64,000 nucleotides of DNA from Rhodospirillaceae bacterium (GTDB lineage: Bacteria > Pseudomonadota > Alphaproteobacteria > Bin65). Each line of letters starts with the position of its first letter. Within the stretch, counting starts at the first letter, position 1. The translations under genes were made by a program, and so were the position numbers. The stretch covers positions 35,960 through 99,959 of the forward strand of contig JAPPLJ010000016.1 in NCBI GenBank assembly GCA_028819475.1, in the 5' to 3' direction. The notes below the pieces were generated by a model. It did no database searches, had not been told where the DNA came from, and worked only from the letters and a program-made list of their open reading frames with translations. Of the stretch, positions 1-6,345 are shown piece after piece.

Positions 1-712
1 CCTGTCCTTCACGGAGTTTTTCCTGCTCCATCTGACCGGCAAGGCGCCGAGCGCAGACCAGGCCTTCTTCCTCGACGCCATGCTGGTCGGCCTTGCCGAA
101 CACGGCGTGACGCCGAGCGTCCAGGCGGCGCGCATGACGCTCGCCGCGGCGCCGGAATCGCTACAGGGCGCGGTGGCGGCCGGGATCGCCGGCGCCGGCT
201 CTGTTGTGCTCGGCGCGGCGGAAGAGGCCGGCCGGCTGCTGGCGCGCGGCGTTGCCGAGGCAGGCGAGGAGGCGGACGCCTTCGAAACTGCCGCCCGGCG
301 CATTGCGGAGGAAATCCGCGCGGCGCGCCGGCCGATCCCCGGCTTCGGCCACCCCTTGCACAGGCCCGACGATCCGCGCGCGACGCGCCTGCTCGCCCTG
401 GCGCGCGACCGCGGCGCGGCCGGCGACCACACCCGTTTTCTCGAAACCCTGGCACCGGTCGTGAACGAGGTCTGGCAGCGCAATCTGCCGGTCAACATCA
501 ACGGCGCCATCGCTTCCATCATGCTGGATCTGGAATTCCCGATGGAGGCCCTGCGCGGCGTGCCGATCCTGGCGCGGACCGCCGGCCTGCTCGGCCATCT
601 GTACGAGGAGAGCCAGCGGCCGATGGGCTTCCTGCTCGCCCACCACGCCGAAGCGGCGGTCGAGTATGACGGCGAACCGCCACCGCCGGACAAAATGGCA
701 GGGCGGGAGTGA
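1..712 (+). CDS. Citryl-CoA lyase / citrate synthase-family protein (3' part)
   Basis: The frame is already open at base 2 and continues to a TGA at 710-712, so the N-terminal part lies outside the window; 236 residues are visible. The visible part reads like the large and small domains of the citrate synthase superfamily, with a segment of the type AxxMTLAAAPESLQGAV and the small-domain stretch PGFGHPLHRPDDPRA. Citryl-CoA lyase cleaves (S)-citryl-CoA to acetyl-CoA and oxaloacetate, and many alphaproteobacterial citrate-synthase-like proteins of this shorter type carry that label. The next gene, a CoA-ligase-like gene, starts within 10 bases, so the two are probably co-transcribed and may act on the same CoA ester. 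A 2-methylcitrate synthase-like role cannot be excluded. Confidence 0.7.
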   Translation, partial: LSFTEFFLLHLTGKAPSADQAFFLDAMLVGLAEHGVTPSVQAARMTLAAAPESLQGAVAAGIAGAGSVVLGAAEEAGRLLARGVAEAGEEADAFETAARRIAEEIRAARRPIPGFGHPLHRPDDPRATRLLALARDRGAAGDHTRFLETLAPVVNEVWQRNLPVNINGAIASIMLDLEFPMEALRGVPILARTAGLLGHLYEESQRPMGFLLAHHAEAAVEYDGEPPPPDKMAGRE

Positions 713-719
713 CCGGTCC

Positions 720-2033
720 GTGACGGGATTCCTGCACAATCCCGCGGTCGAAACCCGGGATCCGGCGGAACAGGCGTCGCGCGACGCCGCCCGCTATCCC
801 GAGCAGATCGGCTATCTGCTCGAAAAGTCGGACTTTTACCGCGCCAAGCTGGCCGAAGCCGGCATTGCAAGCGCCGCGGACGCCGGCGGCCTCGACGCCA
901 TCGCGAACCTGCCGTTCACGGAAAAGGACGAATTGCGCAAGAGCCAGGCGGACCATCCGCCGCTCGGCAGCCATGTCGCCGCGTCGTGGGACGAGATCGT
1001 CCGGGTCTATTCCACCAGCGGCACCAGCGGCGACCCCTGCTACATCGCGATCACGCCGGCCGACCTCGACGTCTGGACCGAAATCTCGGCGCGCAGCTAC
1101 GCCGCCTGCGGCATCCACCGCGGCCGCCGCGTGGTGCACAATTACGGCGCCGGCCCCTTCGTCGCGGCAGCGGCCACGGACATGCTGACCCGCAACCGCA
1201 TCGCCCACATCCCGGTCGGCACGGGCAATACCGAACGCTACGTCGCCGGCATCCGCAAAATGGGCGCAACGGCGATCATGGCGACGCCCTCCTTCGCCCT
1301 GTACCTGATCGACTGGCTGGAGGAACGCGGCATCGCGCCCCGGTCGCTCTGCATCGAGCGCATGGCGGTCGCCGGCGAGCCCGGCGGCGGTGATCCGGTG
1401 ATCCGCAACCGGATCGAGACGGCGTTCGGCTGCACGGCGAACGAGGCGATGGGCATCGGCGATATGTCGATCACCCTGTGGGGCGAGTGCGAAGACCAGG
1501 GCGGCATGCATTTCAGCGGCCGGGACTTCGTCCATGTCGAGTTGATCGACCCGGAGAGCGGCGCGGCCCTGCCGTTCGAGGACGGCGCGGAAGGCGAGCT
1601 GGTCTACACCGCCCTGCGGCGCGAGGCGATGCCGTTGCTGCGCTTCCGCAGCCGCGACCATGTCACGGTCAATGCGAAACCCTGCACCTGCGGCCGGACG
1701 AGCGTGCGCGTGCGCTGCATCGGGCGGACCGACGACATGCTGATCGTGCGCGGCGTCAACCTGTTCCCCTCGGCGTTGCGGGCGGTCGTGAACCGGTTCG
1801 CGCCCCATGTCGGCGAAGTCGTGATGATCCGCCCCAGGACGCGCGGCGTGATGCAGGAGCCGCCGTTGCCGGTCGCGATCGAACTGGCCGCCGGCGCGGA
1901 GCCGCCGCCGGACCTTGCCGAGCGCATCCGGGCGGCGATCCGCAGCGAACTCATCGTCGCGACCGAGATCGAACTGGTGCCGCACCTCTCCCTGCCGCGC
2001 AGCGAATACAAAGGGAATTATACGCTATCCTAG
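720..2033 (+). CDS. Phenylacetate-CoA ligase (PaaK)-like AMP-forming acyl-CoA synthetase, C-terminus altered by transposon
   Basis: 437 residues of the ANL adenylate-forming superfamily, closest in appearance to PaaK-type ligases, which join an aromatic acid to CoA using ATP. The phosphate-binding loop STSGTSGDP lies at residues 98-106. A GEPGG motif, a metal-type CTCGR cluster and a C-terminal IGRTDDMLIVRGVNLFPS segment follow. The GTG at 720 was chosen because GGGAG sits 10 bases upstream and it clears the preceding gene; a longer frame from 666 would overlap that gene. The last six residues (GNYTLS) and the stop codon come from the left end of a transposon inserted at 2013. The tail that continues beyond the element (6281-6313) reads SRLVDFGKAG, the expected PaaK-like ending. 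The protein is therefore almost full length and may still work. The substrate is unknown. Confidence 0.8.
   Translation: MTGFLHNPAVETRDPAEQASRDAARYPEQIGYLLEKSDFYRAKLAEAGIASAADAGGLDAIANLPFTEKDELRKSQADHPPLGSHVAASWDEIVRVYSTSGTSGDPCYIAITPADLDVWTEISARSYAACGIHRGRRVVHNYGAGPFVAAAATDMLTRNRIAHIPVGTGNTERYVAGIRKMGATAIMATPSFALYLIDWLEERGIAPRSLCIERMAVAGEPGGGDPVIRNRIETAFGCTANEAMGIGDMSITLWGECEDQGGMHFSGRDFVHVELIDPESGAALPFEDGAEGELVYTALRREAMPLLRFRSRDHVTVNAKPCTCGRTSVRVRCIGRTDDMLIVRGVNLFPSALRAVVNRFAPHVGEVVMIRPRTRGVMQEPPLPVAIELAAGAEPPPDLAERIRAAIRSELIVATEIELVPHLSLPRSEYKGNYTLS
2005..2012. repeat. Target site duplication, left copy
   Basis: The eight bases AATACAAA directly precede the left transposon end. The identical octamer lies at 6273-6280 directly after the right end. 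An 8-bp duplication is the expected length for the IS1595 family. Confidence 0.95.
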
Positions 2034-2037
2034 CCAA
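2013..2037. repeat. Left terminal inverted repeat of the IS1595-family transposon
   Basis: 25 bases beginning GGGAATTATACGCTATCC. They are the exact reverse complement of 6248-6272, and the match ends at base 26. The repeat supplies the stop codon (TAG, 2031-2033) for the interrupted ligase gene. Confidence 0.95.
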
Positions 2038-2045
2038 GCGCCCGA

Positions 2046-2225
2046 TTATCGGGCCGGTTTTTCCTTGCGGTTGTAGGCTTTCGGGAGACGCAACGACGGG
2101 TCCGGGCGCTTGACCCCGGAGAAGATCGCGCGGGCGACCTGTTCAGGCGTCGCATCAATCCGGGGCATGGGACGCGGCGGGCGACCGCGGGGCTTCTTGT
2201 GCGGGTCTGGTCTGTCGTCGGTCAT
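2046..2225 (-). CDS. Small hypothetical protein, last passenger gene of the transposon (59 aa)
   Basis: A 59-residue frame with ATG at 2225 and TAA at 2046-2048, starting 11 bases after the endonuclease stop codon. The protein is basic and proline-rich at the N-terminus (HKKPRGRPPRPMPR), followed by a short segment with TPEQVARAIFSG and KRPDPS. It has no membrane segment or signal peptide. I do not recognise a family. Its position directly after the restriction gene, inside the element and with coupling-like spacing, suggests it belongs to the cargo operon; a control or DNA-binding role is only a guess. Confidence 0.65.
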   Translation of the reverse strand: MTDDRPDPHKKPRGRPPRPMPRIDATPEQVARAIFSGVKRPDPSLRLPKAYNRKEKPAR

Positions 2226-2236
2226 GGCGAGTCTCC

Positions 2237-3157
2237 CTAGATCACCCGGACGGCATGGTGGAAGACCTCATTCGTGAAGTCGTTCCAATGGTCGTCGTCT
2301 TGGTCAAGATCGTCGAGCATGTAGACCTTGACGTTGCCGAGCGCGTCGAGTCTGGCCTGCATCTCTGGGGTGACGACGCCCGCAATAAGGAAGTTCTGGC
2401 AGCCCGGCGGCGTCTCGGCGAAGCTCTTTGACATAGCGCCAAGGCGTTCAAGCGCCCCGGCCGGGTCGCGACCGCCCTTGATCTCGATTGTGGCAATCAG
2501 CCGACCGTCCCGCACGAAGTCAATGTCCGGTTCCGAGCCGTAACGCATGATCGTGTCTTTGGGCAGGCTGTACTGCCCGATTTCGGGCGCATCCGGGGCA
2601 AGTGTGCCGCGCTTCTTCAGCCAAGCTACGATCCTGTCCTTGACCAGCGCCTCGGCCATGTCGCCGATCCGGTTTCGGAACATGCCATCAAGGGTTATTC
2701 CCATCGTCGCGACGATGTTCCGGTAGCCGTTTTCAAGCGCCCAATCGACCTTGCCCTCTATGATCGAGGAAATGGCGAGATTGTAGAAGCGGGCCGCCCG
2801 GCTGGCCCTGTCGAACGAGATTTGAGTCCTTCCCCCGGTCTCCCACGATTTGACATCAACCCGCGCTTCCTGAACCACCCGCTTGAGCGGCAAAAGGGCG
2901 ATCCCTCGATAGTACGCGGACGTGCGGGGATGGGCTTGAAGCATGTCCGGGTGCGCAAAGACCATCTTCGGCGCGACGCCCAGACCGGCGACATGATTCC
3001 ATGCGCCGCCACTGATCATGCGCTCCTCAATAGGTTCGAAGGCGAGGGGCGCAGCGTAGCCCTCAATGACCCGGCGCTGTGCATCGTCGTCCCGCCGCGC
3101 GATGATCTCGGCGAACAGTTGCGACCGATGCCGGGTTGCATCCGACAGTTCAGGCAC
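2237..3157 (-). CDS. Type II restriction endonuclease, XcyI/Cfr9I-like (predicted target CCCGGG)
   Basis: 306 residues starting at a GTG (3157) that overlaps the methyltransferase stop codon by eight bases (GTGCCTGA); a longer frame from 3289 would run 140 bases into that gene. A PD-(D/E)xK nuclease core is visible: EPD at residues 209-211, then the E225-I226-K227 triad after a short hydrophobic strand. Overall sequence and length resemble the XcyI endonuclease family, whose characterised members cut within CCCGGG; that assignment is by recognition, not search. The partner methyltransferase is immediately upstream and translationally coupled, so protection is made before or with the nuclease. 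The gene lies inside the IS1595-family transposon. Confidence 0.72.
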   Translation of the reverse strand: MPELSDATRHRSQLFAEIIARRDDDAQRRVIEGYAAPLAFEPIEERMISGGAWNHVAGLGVAPKMVFAHPDMLQAHPRTSAYYRGIALLPLKRVVQEARVDVKSWETGGRTQISFDRASRAARFYNLAISSIIEGKVDWALENGYRNIVATMGITLDGMFRNRIGDMAEALVKDRIVAWLKKRGTLAPDAPEIGQYSLPKDTIMRYGSEPDIDFVRDGRLIATIEIKGGRDPAGALERLGAMSKSFAETPPGCQNFLIAGVVTPEMQARLDALGNVKVYMLDDLDQDDDHWNDFTNEVFHHAVRVI

Positions 3158-4547
3158 TGGACCGCCGCCACCTGTAGACGCACTTGCGCAACTCTTTCCG
3201 ACCGAACCGGGCCATCTGCTGACTCGAATTGCCCTTGCCGCGTGCGAGCGCCCAAATCGCTTCGCACTCGAAACCGGATTGCTCGGCAAAGTCCGACAAG
3301 ATGAAATCGACCGGCAATTCTTCGCCGTGATACTGCACGTTGTCGTTGACCATGATCACGGTCCCGCCGGGGCGGACGACCCGGCCCAGTTCGGCGACGA
3401 CGACGGCCATTTCGAGGAAATAGGAATCGACCAGGCGAATGACGTGGCGGTTGCTCAACTCGCCTTCATGCTCCCGGAGAATTGCCAGCGCCTCATGCAG
3501 CGCGCCCTGGGCGGCGTGCATTTCGGCGGCATGGGCCAACGTGTCCGACGCATCGGCATACTGCGCTTCCAGCCATTCCGTCTTTGCCCGGTTTTCGACG
3601 GTCGCCGAAAGCATACTTTGGCGCAAATCGGAAAAGCCGTCCCGGTCGTAGCCCATCCATGCGAGCTCAAGCGCGTAGGTCCGGGTGTAATCGTAGCGGT
3701 TCGCGTACGGCGGCGACGTTATCACCATGTCGAAAGACGCCGCCGGCAACTGCCGCAGAAGCTCAAGGCAGGACCCCACCCGAAGATCGGGGCGCCCTTC
3801 CCCGTATTCGTCCTTGAGCGGCCCTATATCCGCCACGATCTCGGCGATCCGGTCTTCCAGCGCGTCGCTGAACCGGGCCACGTCGCCCTTGTGCACGCCG
3901 GATCGAAGTGGCCGCCCCGAACGGCTATCCCATCGGAGATACTGGCCGTCCTTCCGGGTGTAGCTCGCATCTTCAAGGACCGAAACGCAGGCCAGATCCA
4001 ACAAGGCCCTGTGCGCTTCGTTATCGACGCTCGCCAGAAAGGCGCGGGCCGTCGCAATTTCTTCTTCTGTCTCCGCCGGGAACGCGCGCTCGGTGATCCG
4101 CACATGCGGAAACTCGAAACCGTCGCGGTCGCAGCGCCGCCCCCGGACGCATTGCACCATCTTGCGCCCGGCACGGGCAAAGCTATCGGGGCAAAGCCCG
4201 TTCGACGCCTCGGCGATCGCGTTGCCCGCCAACACGCCGACAGGCATTATCTCGATCCCCGTCCCGGCCTTGCCGCTTCCGGCCGCAACCAGAGGGGCCG
4301 TCCCGATCCCGGCAAAGGGGTCGAGCACGTCATCCGGGTCATGCGCCGCCAGAAAATCGGCGACCAACTGCCGGGAGAATCCCTCCTTGTATTTCAGCCA
4401 GCGGAAGCCGGGAACATCGCGGTTTCCTTGGTAGGAGACCAGCCGCCGGTTGAGACCGTCATTGACGGACAGGCGCGGCGAAAATCTGTCGGATAGCCTC
4501 TGGCGCTCCCCTGTCGGGCCACCATTGGGCGACAGTGCCGCGCTCAT
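3150..4547 (-). CDS. Site-specific DNA amino-methyltransferase of the transposon-borne R-M system
   Basis: 465 residues. The AdoMet-binding motif I is seen as DPFAGIGT at residues 76-83, preceded by a helix-rich N-terminus. The catalytic motif IV is TSPPY at 277-281, a form typical of N4-cytosine methyltransferases and some N6-adenine enzymes. About 190 residues separate the two motifs and could hold the target-recognition region, so the order is motif I, insert, motif IV rather than the beta order known for M.PvuII-type enzymes. The ATG at 4547 abuts the TAG of a 24-codon frame. The gene overlaps the endonuclease start by eight bases. It is predicted to methylate the same site its partner cuts; the exact modified base is inferred. 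Confidence 0.82.
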   Translation of the reverse strand: MSAALSPNGGPTGERQRLSDRFSPRLSVNDGLNRRLVSYQGNRDVPGFRWLKYKEGFSRQLVADFLAAHDPDDVLDPFAGIGTAPLVAAGSGKAGTGIEIMPVGVLAGNAIAEASNGLCPDSFARAGRKMVQCVRGRRCDRDGFEFPHVRITERAFPAETEEEIATARAFLASVDNEAHRALLDLACVSVLEDASYTRKDGQYLRWDSRSGRPLRSGVHKGDVARFSDALEDRIAEIVADIGPLKDEYGEGRPDLRVGSCLELLRQLPAASFDMVITSPPYANRYDYTRTYALELAWMGYDRDGFSDLRQSMLSATVENRAKTEWLEAQYADASDTLAHAAEMHAAQGALHEALAILREHEGELSNRHVIRLVDSYFLEMAVVVAELGRVVRPGGTVIMVNDNVQYHGEELPVDFILSDFAEQSGFECEAIWALARGKGNSSQQMARFGRKELRKCVYRWRRSSA

Positions 4548-4622
4548 CTACTCATCTCGATCTTCGCGGATCAGATGCCCAACGCCTTGATCCTTCGGCT
4601 TCTTCGGGGTTTTGGCGGTCAT
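4548..4622 (-). pseudogene. 24-codon frame, probable remnant of the small passenger gene
   Basis: ATG at 4622 to TAG at 4548-4550, between the 98-aa gene and the methyltransferase. Its last part (DQGVGHLIREDR) repeats the C-terminal end of the 106-aa passenger protein. The DNA of that part (4561-4594) matches 4940-4973 with one mismatch over 34 bases. It looks like the tail left from a third copy of the small gene after a deletion, although it may still serve as a leader for the methyltransferase. Confidence 0.5.
4561..4594. repeat. 34-bp direct repeat, copy 1 (partner 4940-4973)
   Basis: TCTTCGCGGATCAGATG and the following bases recur at 4940-4973 with one difference in 34. Both copies lie at the 3' ends of frames (the 24-codon frame and the 106-aa gene). 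The start regions of the genes downstream also share 12 bases (4617-4628 and 4919-4930). This points to tandem duplication followed by decay. Confidence 0.8.
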
Positions 4623-4627
4623 CGGTT

Positions 4628-4924
4628 TCAACTCCCGGCGATCAGGCCGTCCAGACGAAACTCCTTGAGCTGCACGCTCAACATCCGGCGGGCTTCATAC
4701 GCGGCTTCCAAATCCTCCCGGCTCTTGTGCGTTTCGCCATGAGCAAAATCGGACAGATCGGATGCTTCGACCAGTGCAGGGTCTTGCTCAAGACGCGGCC
4801 CCAACCGGGCCATTGTCTTGCCTAGCCGCCGCAGCTTGCATTCCAGCGCGGCGATCTTCTCTTCATTGGTCGAATATTCCCGCACAACCCGAAGAATCTC
4901 TGCGTCCCGGTCGCCGTCGGTCAT
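4628..4924 (-). CDS. Small passenger protein B of the transposon (98 aa, helical)
   Basis: ATG at 4924 overlaps the stop of the preceding small gene (ATGA). The protein is rich in Glu, Arg, Lys and Leu and is predicted by eye to be largely alpha-helical, with a heptad-like stretch over residues 18-45. Its N-terminus aligns with the 106-aa neighbour around the shared pattern D-x-E-I-x-R-x-x-R-E-Y followed by K-L-x-R-L, so the two are paralogues. No catalytic motif, membrane segment or signal peptide is visible, and I do not recognise the family. The location between transposase and methyltransferase suggests an accessory role in transposition or in control of the R-M genes. Confidence 0.65.
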   Translation of the reverse strand: MTDGDRDAEILRVVREYSTNEEKIAALECKLRRLGKTMARLGPRLEQDPALVEASDLSDFAHGETHKSREDLEAAYEARRMLSVQLKEFRLDGLIAGS

Positions 4925-5241
4925 CGGTTTGTCTCCCGGTCTTCGCGGATCAGATGGCCAACGCCTTGATCCTGTAGCGCCTTGTACAACCGCCGCTTGG
5001 CCGCGTCCGCCTTGGCGATCTCCATCAGCAGATCGCGGATCGACACGTCGCCGGCTTCCTCCGCAGCCGATTGCGCCTTCGCGGCCACTGAACCTGACTT
5101 GGCGGCAATGGCTTCCTGCACATTCTCGATACGGTCGAACAGCCGACTCAGCTTCGACGCCAGACAACCGAGTCGATCCGACTCCGCCTGATACTCCCGG
5201 AGCGTGCGCCCGATCTCGGTGTCTTTTTCGTCGCCGGTCAC
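4921..5241 (-). CDS. Small passenger protein A of the transposon (106 aa, helical)
   Basis: GTG at 5241 overlaps the transposase stop codon (GTGA), and the gene ends in an ATGA overlap with the next small gene, so three genes are translationally chained. The protein is a charged, probably coiled-coil sequence. Its N-terminus carries the D-x-E-I-x-R-x-x-R-E-Y pattern shared with the 98-aa neighbour, and it ends in KALQDQGVGHLIREDRE, which recurs in the 24-codon frame at 4548-4622. I do not recognise a family. IS1595-family elements are known to carry passenger genes; this one could assist the transposase or be cargo. Confidence 0.68.
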   Translation of the reverse strand: MTGDEKDTEIGRTLREYQAESDRLGCLASKLSRLFDRIENVQEAIAAKSGSVAAKAQSAAEEAGDVSIRDLLMEIAKADAAKRRLYKALQDQGVGHLIREDRETNR

Positions 5242-6188
5242 GCCACCAAGTCCCGGTAGCGGAGCCGCTTGCCGACCATGCCGCGGGCCAGCAGGGACAT
5301 CTGCGCCAGCGTGTCGAGGTCGCGGATATTGTGGCGTCCGGCAAATTCGCGAACGTAGCGGGGCAGGTGCTTTTCCGACACATGGTGAAACGTGCCGTGC
5401 AGGCCGCGCTTGAAGATGGCCCAAAGGGCTTCGATCCCCTGCGTGTGCGCTTCGCCTCGCACATATTCGCCCGCGCTGTGCCGGACGGTCGCGTGCGCCC
5501 GGTCCTTCATGCCCCGATAGGCGCGGGCATCGTCGGTGTAGACCGTCGCGCCCTTTTCCGTGCGCTCCGCCACGAAGCCCTTGAGGGTGTCGCCGTCGGT
5601 ATTCTCGACAACGGCGGCGCTGACCTGTTTCGAGTCACGGTCCCGGACGCCAGCGACGGCAACCTTCCCGCCGGTCCCGCCGCCGACCTTCAGCTTTTTC
5701 GAGGCGTGCTTGTTTTTCTCTTTGCCGCCGATATAGGTTTCGTCGGCTTCGACCGGGCCGGGGAATGGCAGGCCCGCGTTGTCGTCAAAGGCTTCCCGGA
5801 TGCGGTGCATCAGGTGCCATGCCGTCGCCTGCCGCATTCCGATGTCCCGATAGACCTTCATGCTGGCCGTGCCCTTGATGCCGGTCGTCGCTAAGTACAG
5901 GGCAATCGCCCATTTTTGCAGGCCGAGATTGCTGGACTGCATGACTGTTCCCTTCTTGACCGAGAAATGCGCCCGGCAGTCGCGGCAGCGGTAGGGCATG
6001 GGTTTCCGGCTTTTAACCGGAACGGTGTTGACCGAACCGCATTCGGGGCAGTAGCGGCCTGTCGGCCAACGCTGCGACTCGAACCAGCGTTCGGCGGCAG
6101 CATCGTCGGGGAACATCCGAAGCAACTGGACAACGGTGAGTCCCTCACGGTGCGAGCGTCCGGGGCCATTCTTCGCCATTTCTGCCAT
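5238..6188 (-). CDS. IS1595-family (ISXO2-like) transposase
   Basis: 316 residues, full family length. A zinc-ribbon-type N-terminus has Cys at 47, 50, 68 and 71 (CPEC and CRDC), followed by a helix-turn-helix-like region with RQATAWHLMHRI. The catalytic domain shows the ADETYIGG motif (D149), VYTDD (D219) and a segment H-T-Q-G-I-E (248-253) with K260 in KRGLHGT, as expected for the DDE/DDNK-type IS1595 core. It cuts and joins the 25-bp inverted ends found at 2013 and 6272. The ATG at 6188 was used; a second ATG three codons later is possible. A TTGACA-17 bp-CATATT promoter lies just upstream inside the right end. Its stop overlaps the start of the first passenger gene. Confidence 0.93.
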   Translation of the reverse strand: MAEMAKNGPGRSHREGLTVVQLLRMFPDDAAAERWFESQRWPTGRYCPECGSVNTVPVKSRKPMPYRCRDCRAHFSVKKGTVMQSSNLGLQKWAIALYLATTGIKGTASMKVYRDIGMRQATAWHLMHRIREAFDDNAGLPFPGPVEADETYIGGKEKNKHASKKLKVGGGTGGKVAVAGVRDRDSKQVSAAVVENTDGDTLKGFVAERTEKGATVYTDDARAYRGMKDRAHATVRHSAGEYVRGEAHTQGIEALWAIFKRGLHGTFHHVSEKHLPRYVREFAGRHNIRDLDTLAQMSLLARGMVGKRLRYRDLVA

Positions 6189-6212
6189 CCGTCAATCGGT
6201 TTCTATGGCTAG

Positions 6213-6241
6213 AATATGGCGATTAAATCGGCAGTTGTCAA
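6213..6241 (-). promoter_or_regulatory. Candidate sigma-70 promoter of the transposon operon
   Basis: On the minus strand a perfect TTGACA (6236-6241) is followed after 17 bases by CATATT (6213-6218), four of six matches to TATAAT. It lies between the right inverted repeat and the transposase start, 25 bases before the ATG. It would drive the transposase and, if read through, the whole cargo including the R-M genes. Confidence 0.5.
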
Positions 6242-6247
6242 GCGATT

Positions 6248-6272
6248 TTGGCTAGGATAGCGTATAATTCCC
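6248..6272. repeat. Right terminal inverted repeat of the IS1595-family transposon
   Basis: Perfect reverse complement of 2013-2037 over 25 bases. It ends in CCC at 6270-6272, directly followed by the target duplication. Confidence 0.95.
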
Positions 6273-6280
6273 AATACAAA
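6273..6280. repeat. Target site duplication, right copy
   Basis: AATACAAA, identical to 2005-2012. Joining base 2012 directly to base 6281 restores the reading frame of the ligase gene (EYK then SRLVDFGKAG and a TAG at 6311-6313). Confidence 0.95.
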
Positions 6281-6313
6281 AGCCGGCTGGTCGATTTCGG
6301 CAAGGCCGGATAG
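6281..6313 (+). pseudogene. Displaced 3' end of the PaaK-like ligase gene
   Basis: These eleven codons (SRLVDFGKAG and TAG) are the original end of the ligase gene, cut off by the transposon. The frame follows exactly from the lysine codon at 2010-2012. The sequence fits the usual C-terminus of PaaK-like proteins, where an EYK-x-RLVD pattern is common. Confidence 0.85.
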
Positions 6314-6345
6314 CCTTGCACCGCAACCCTTCAGGAGACGAGCCC

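Larger units (their letters stand above)
2013..6272 (-). mobile_element. IS1595-family transposon carrying a type II restriction-modification system
   Basis: A 4260-bp element bounded by perfect 25-bp inverted repeats (left 2013-2037, starting GGGAATTATACGCTATCC; right 6248-6272) and flanked by the 8-bp direct repeat AATACAAA. It encodes an ISXO2/IS1595-type transposase and, reading the same way with stop-start overlaps or very short gaps, two small paralogous proteins, a 24-codon frame, a DNA methyltransferase, an XcyI-like endonuclease and a 59-aa protein. All genes point to the left end, which suggests one polycistron from the promoter just inside the right end. Simple IS1595 elements are about 1 kb, so some 3.2 kb here is passenger DNA. 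Intact ends, matching target copies and an open transposase suggest a recent, possibly active insertion. It lies near the end of the PaaK-like gene. Confidence 0.93.

Noticed and set aside
2041..2065. CCCGA-TTA-TCGGG hairpin followed by TTTTT as a terminator for the ligase gene
   Set aside because: The stem is only five pairs and five bases separate it from the T-run; it also overlaps the end of the 59-aa gene.
6235..6268. Outward TATAAT in the right inverted repeat as a promoter for the hydrolase
   Set aside because: The only TTG-type -35 (TTGTCA at 6235-6240) is 22 bases away instead of about 17, and no extended -10 is present.
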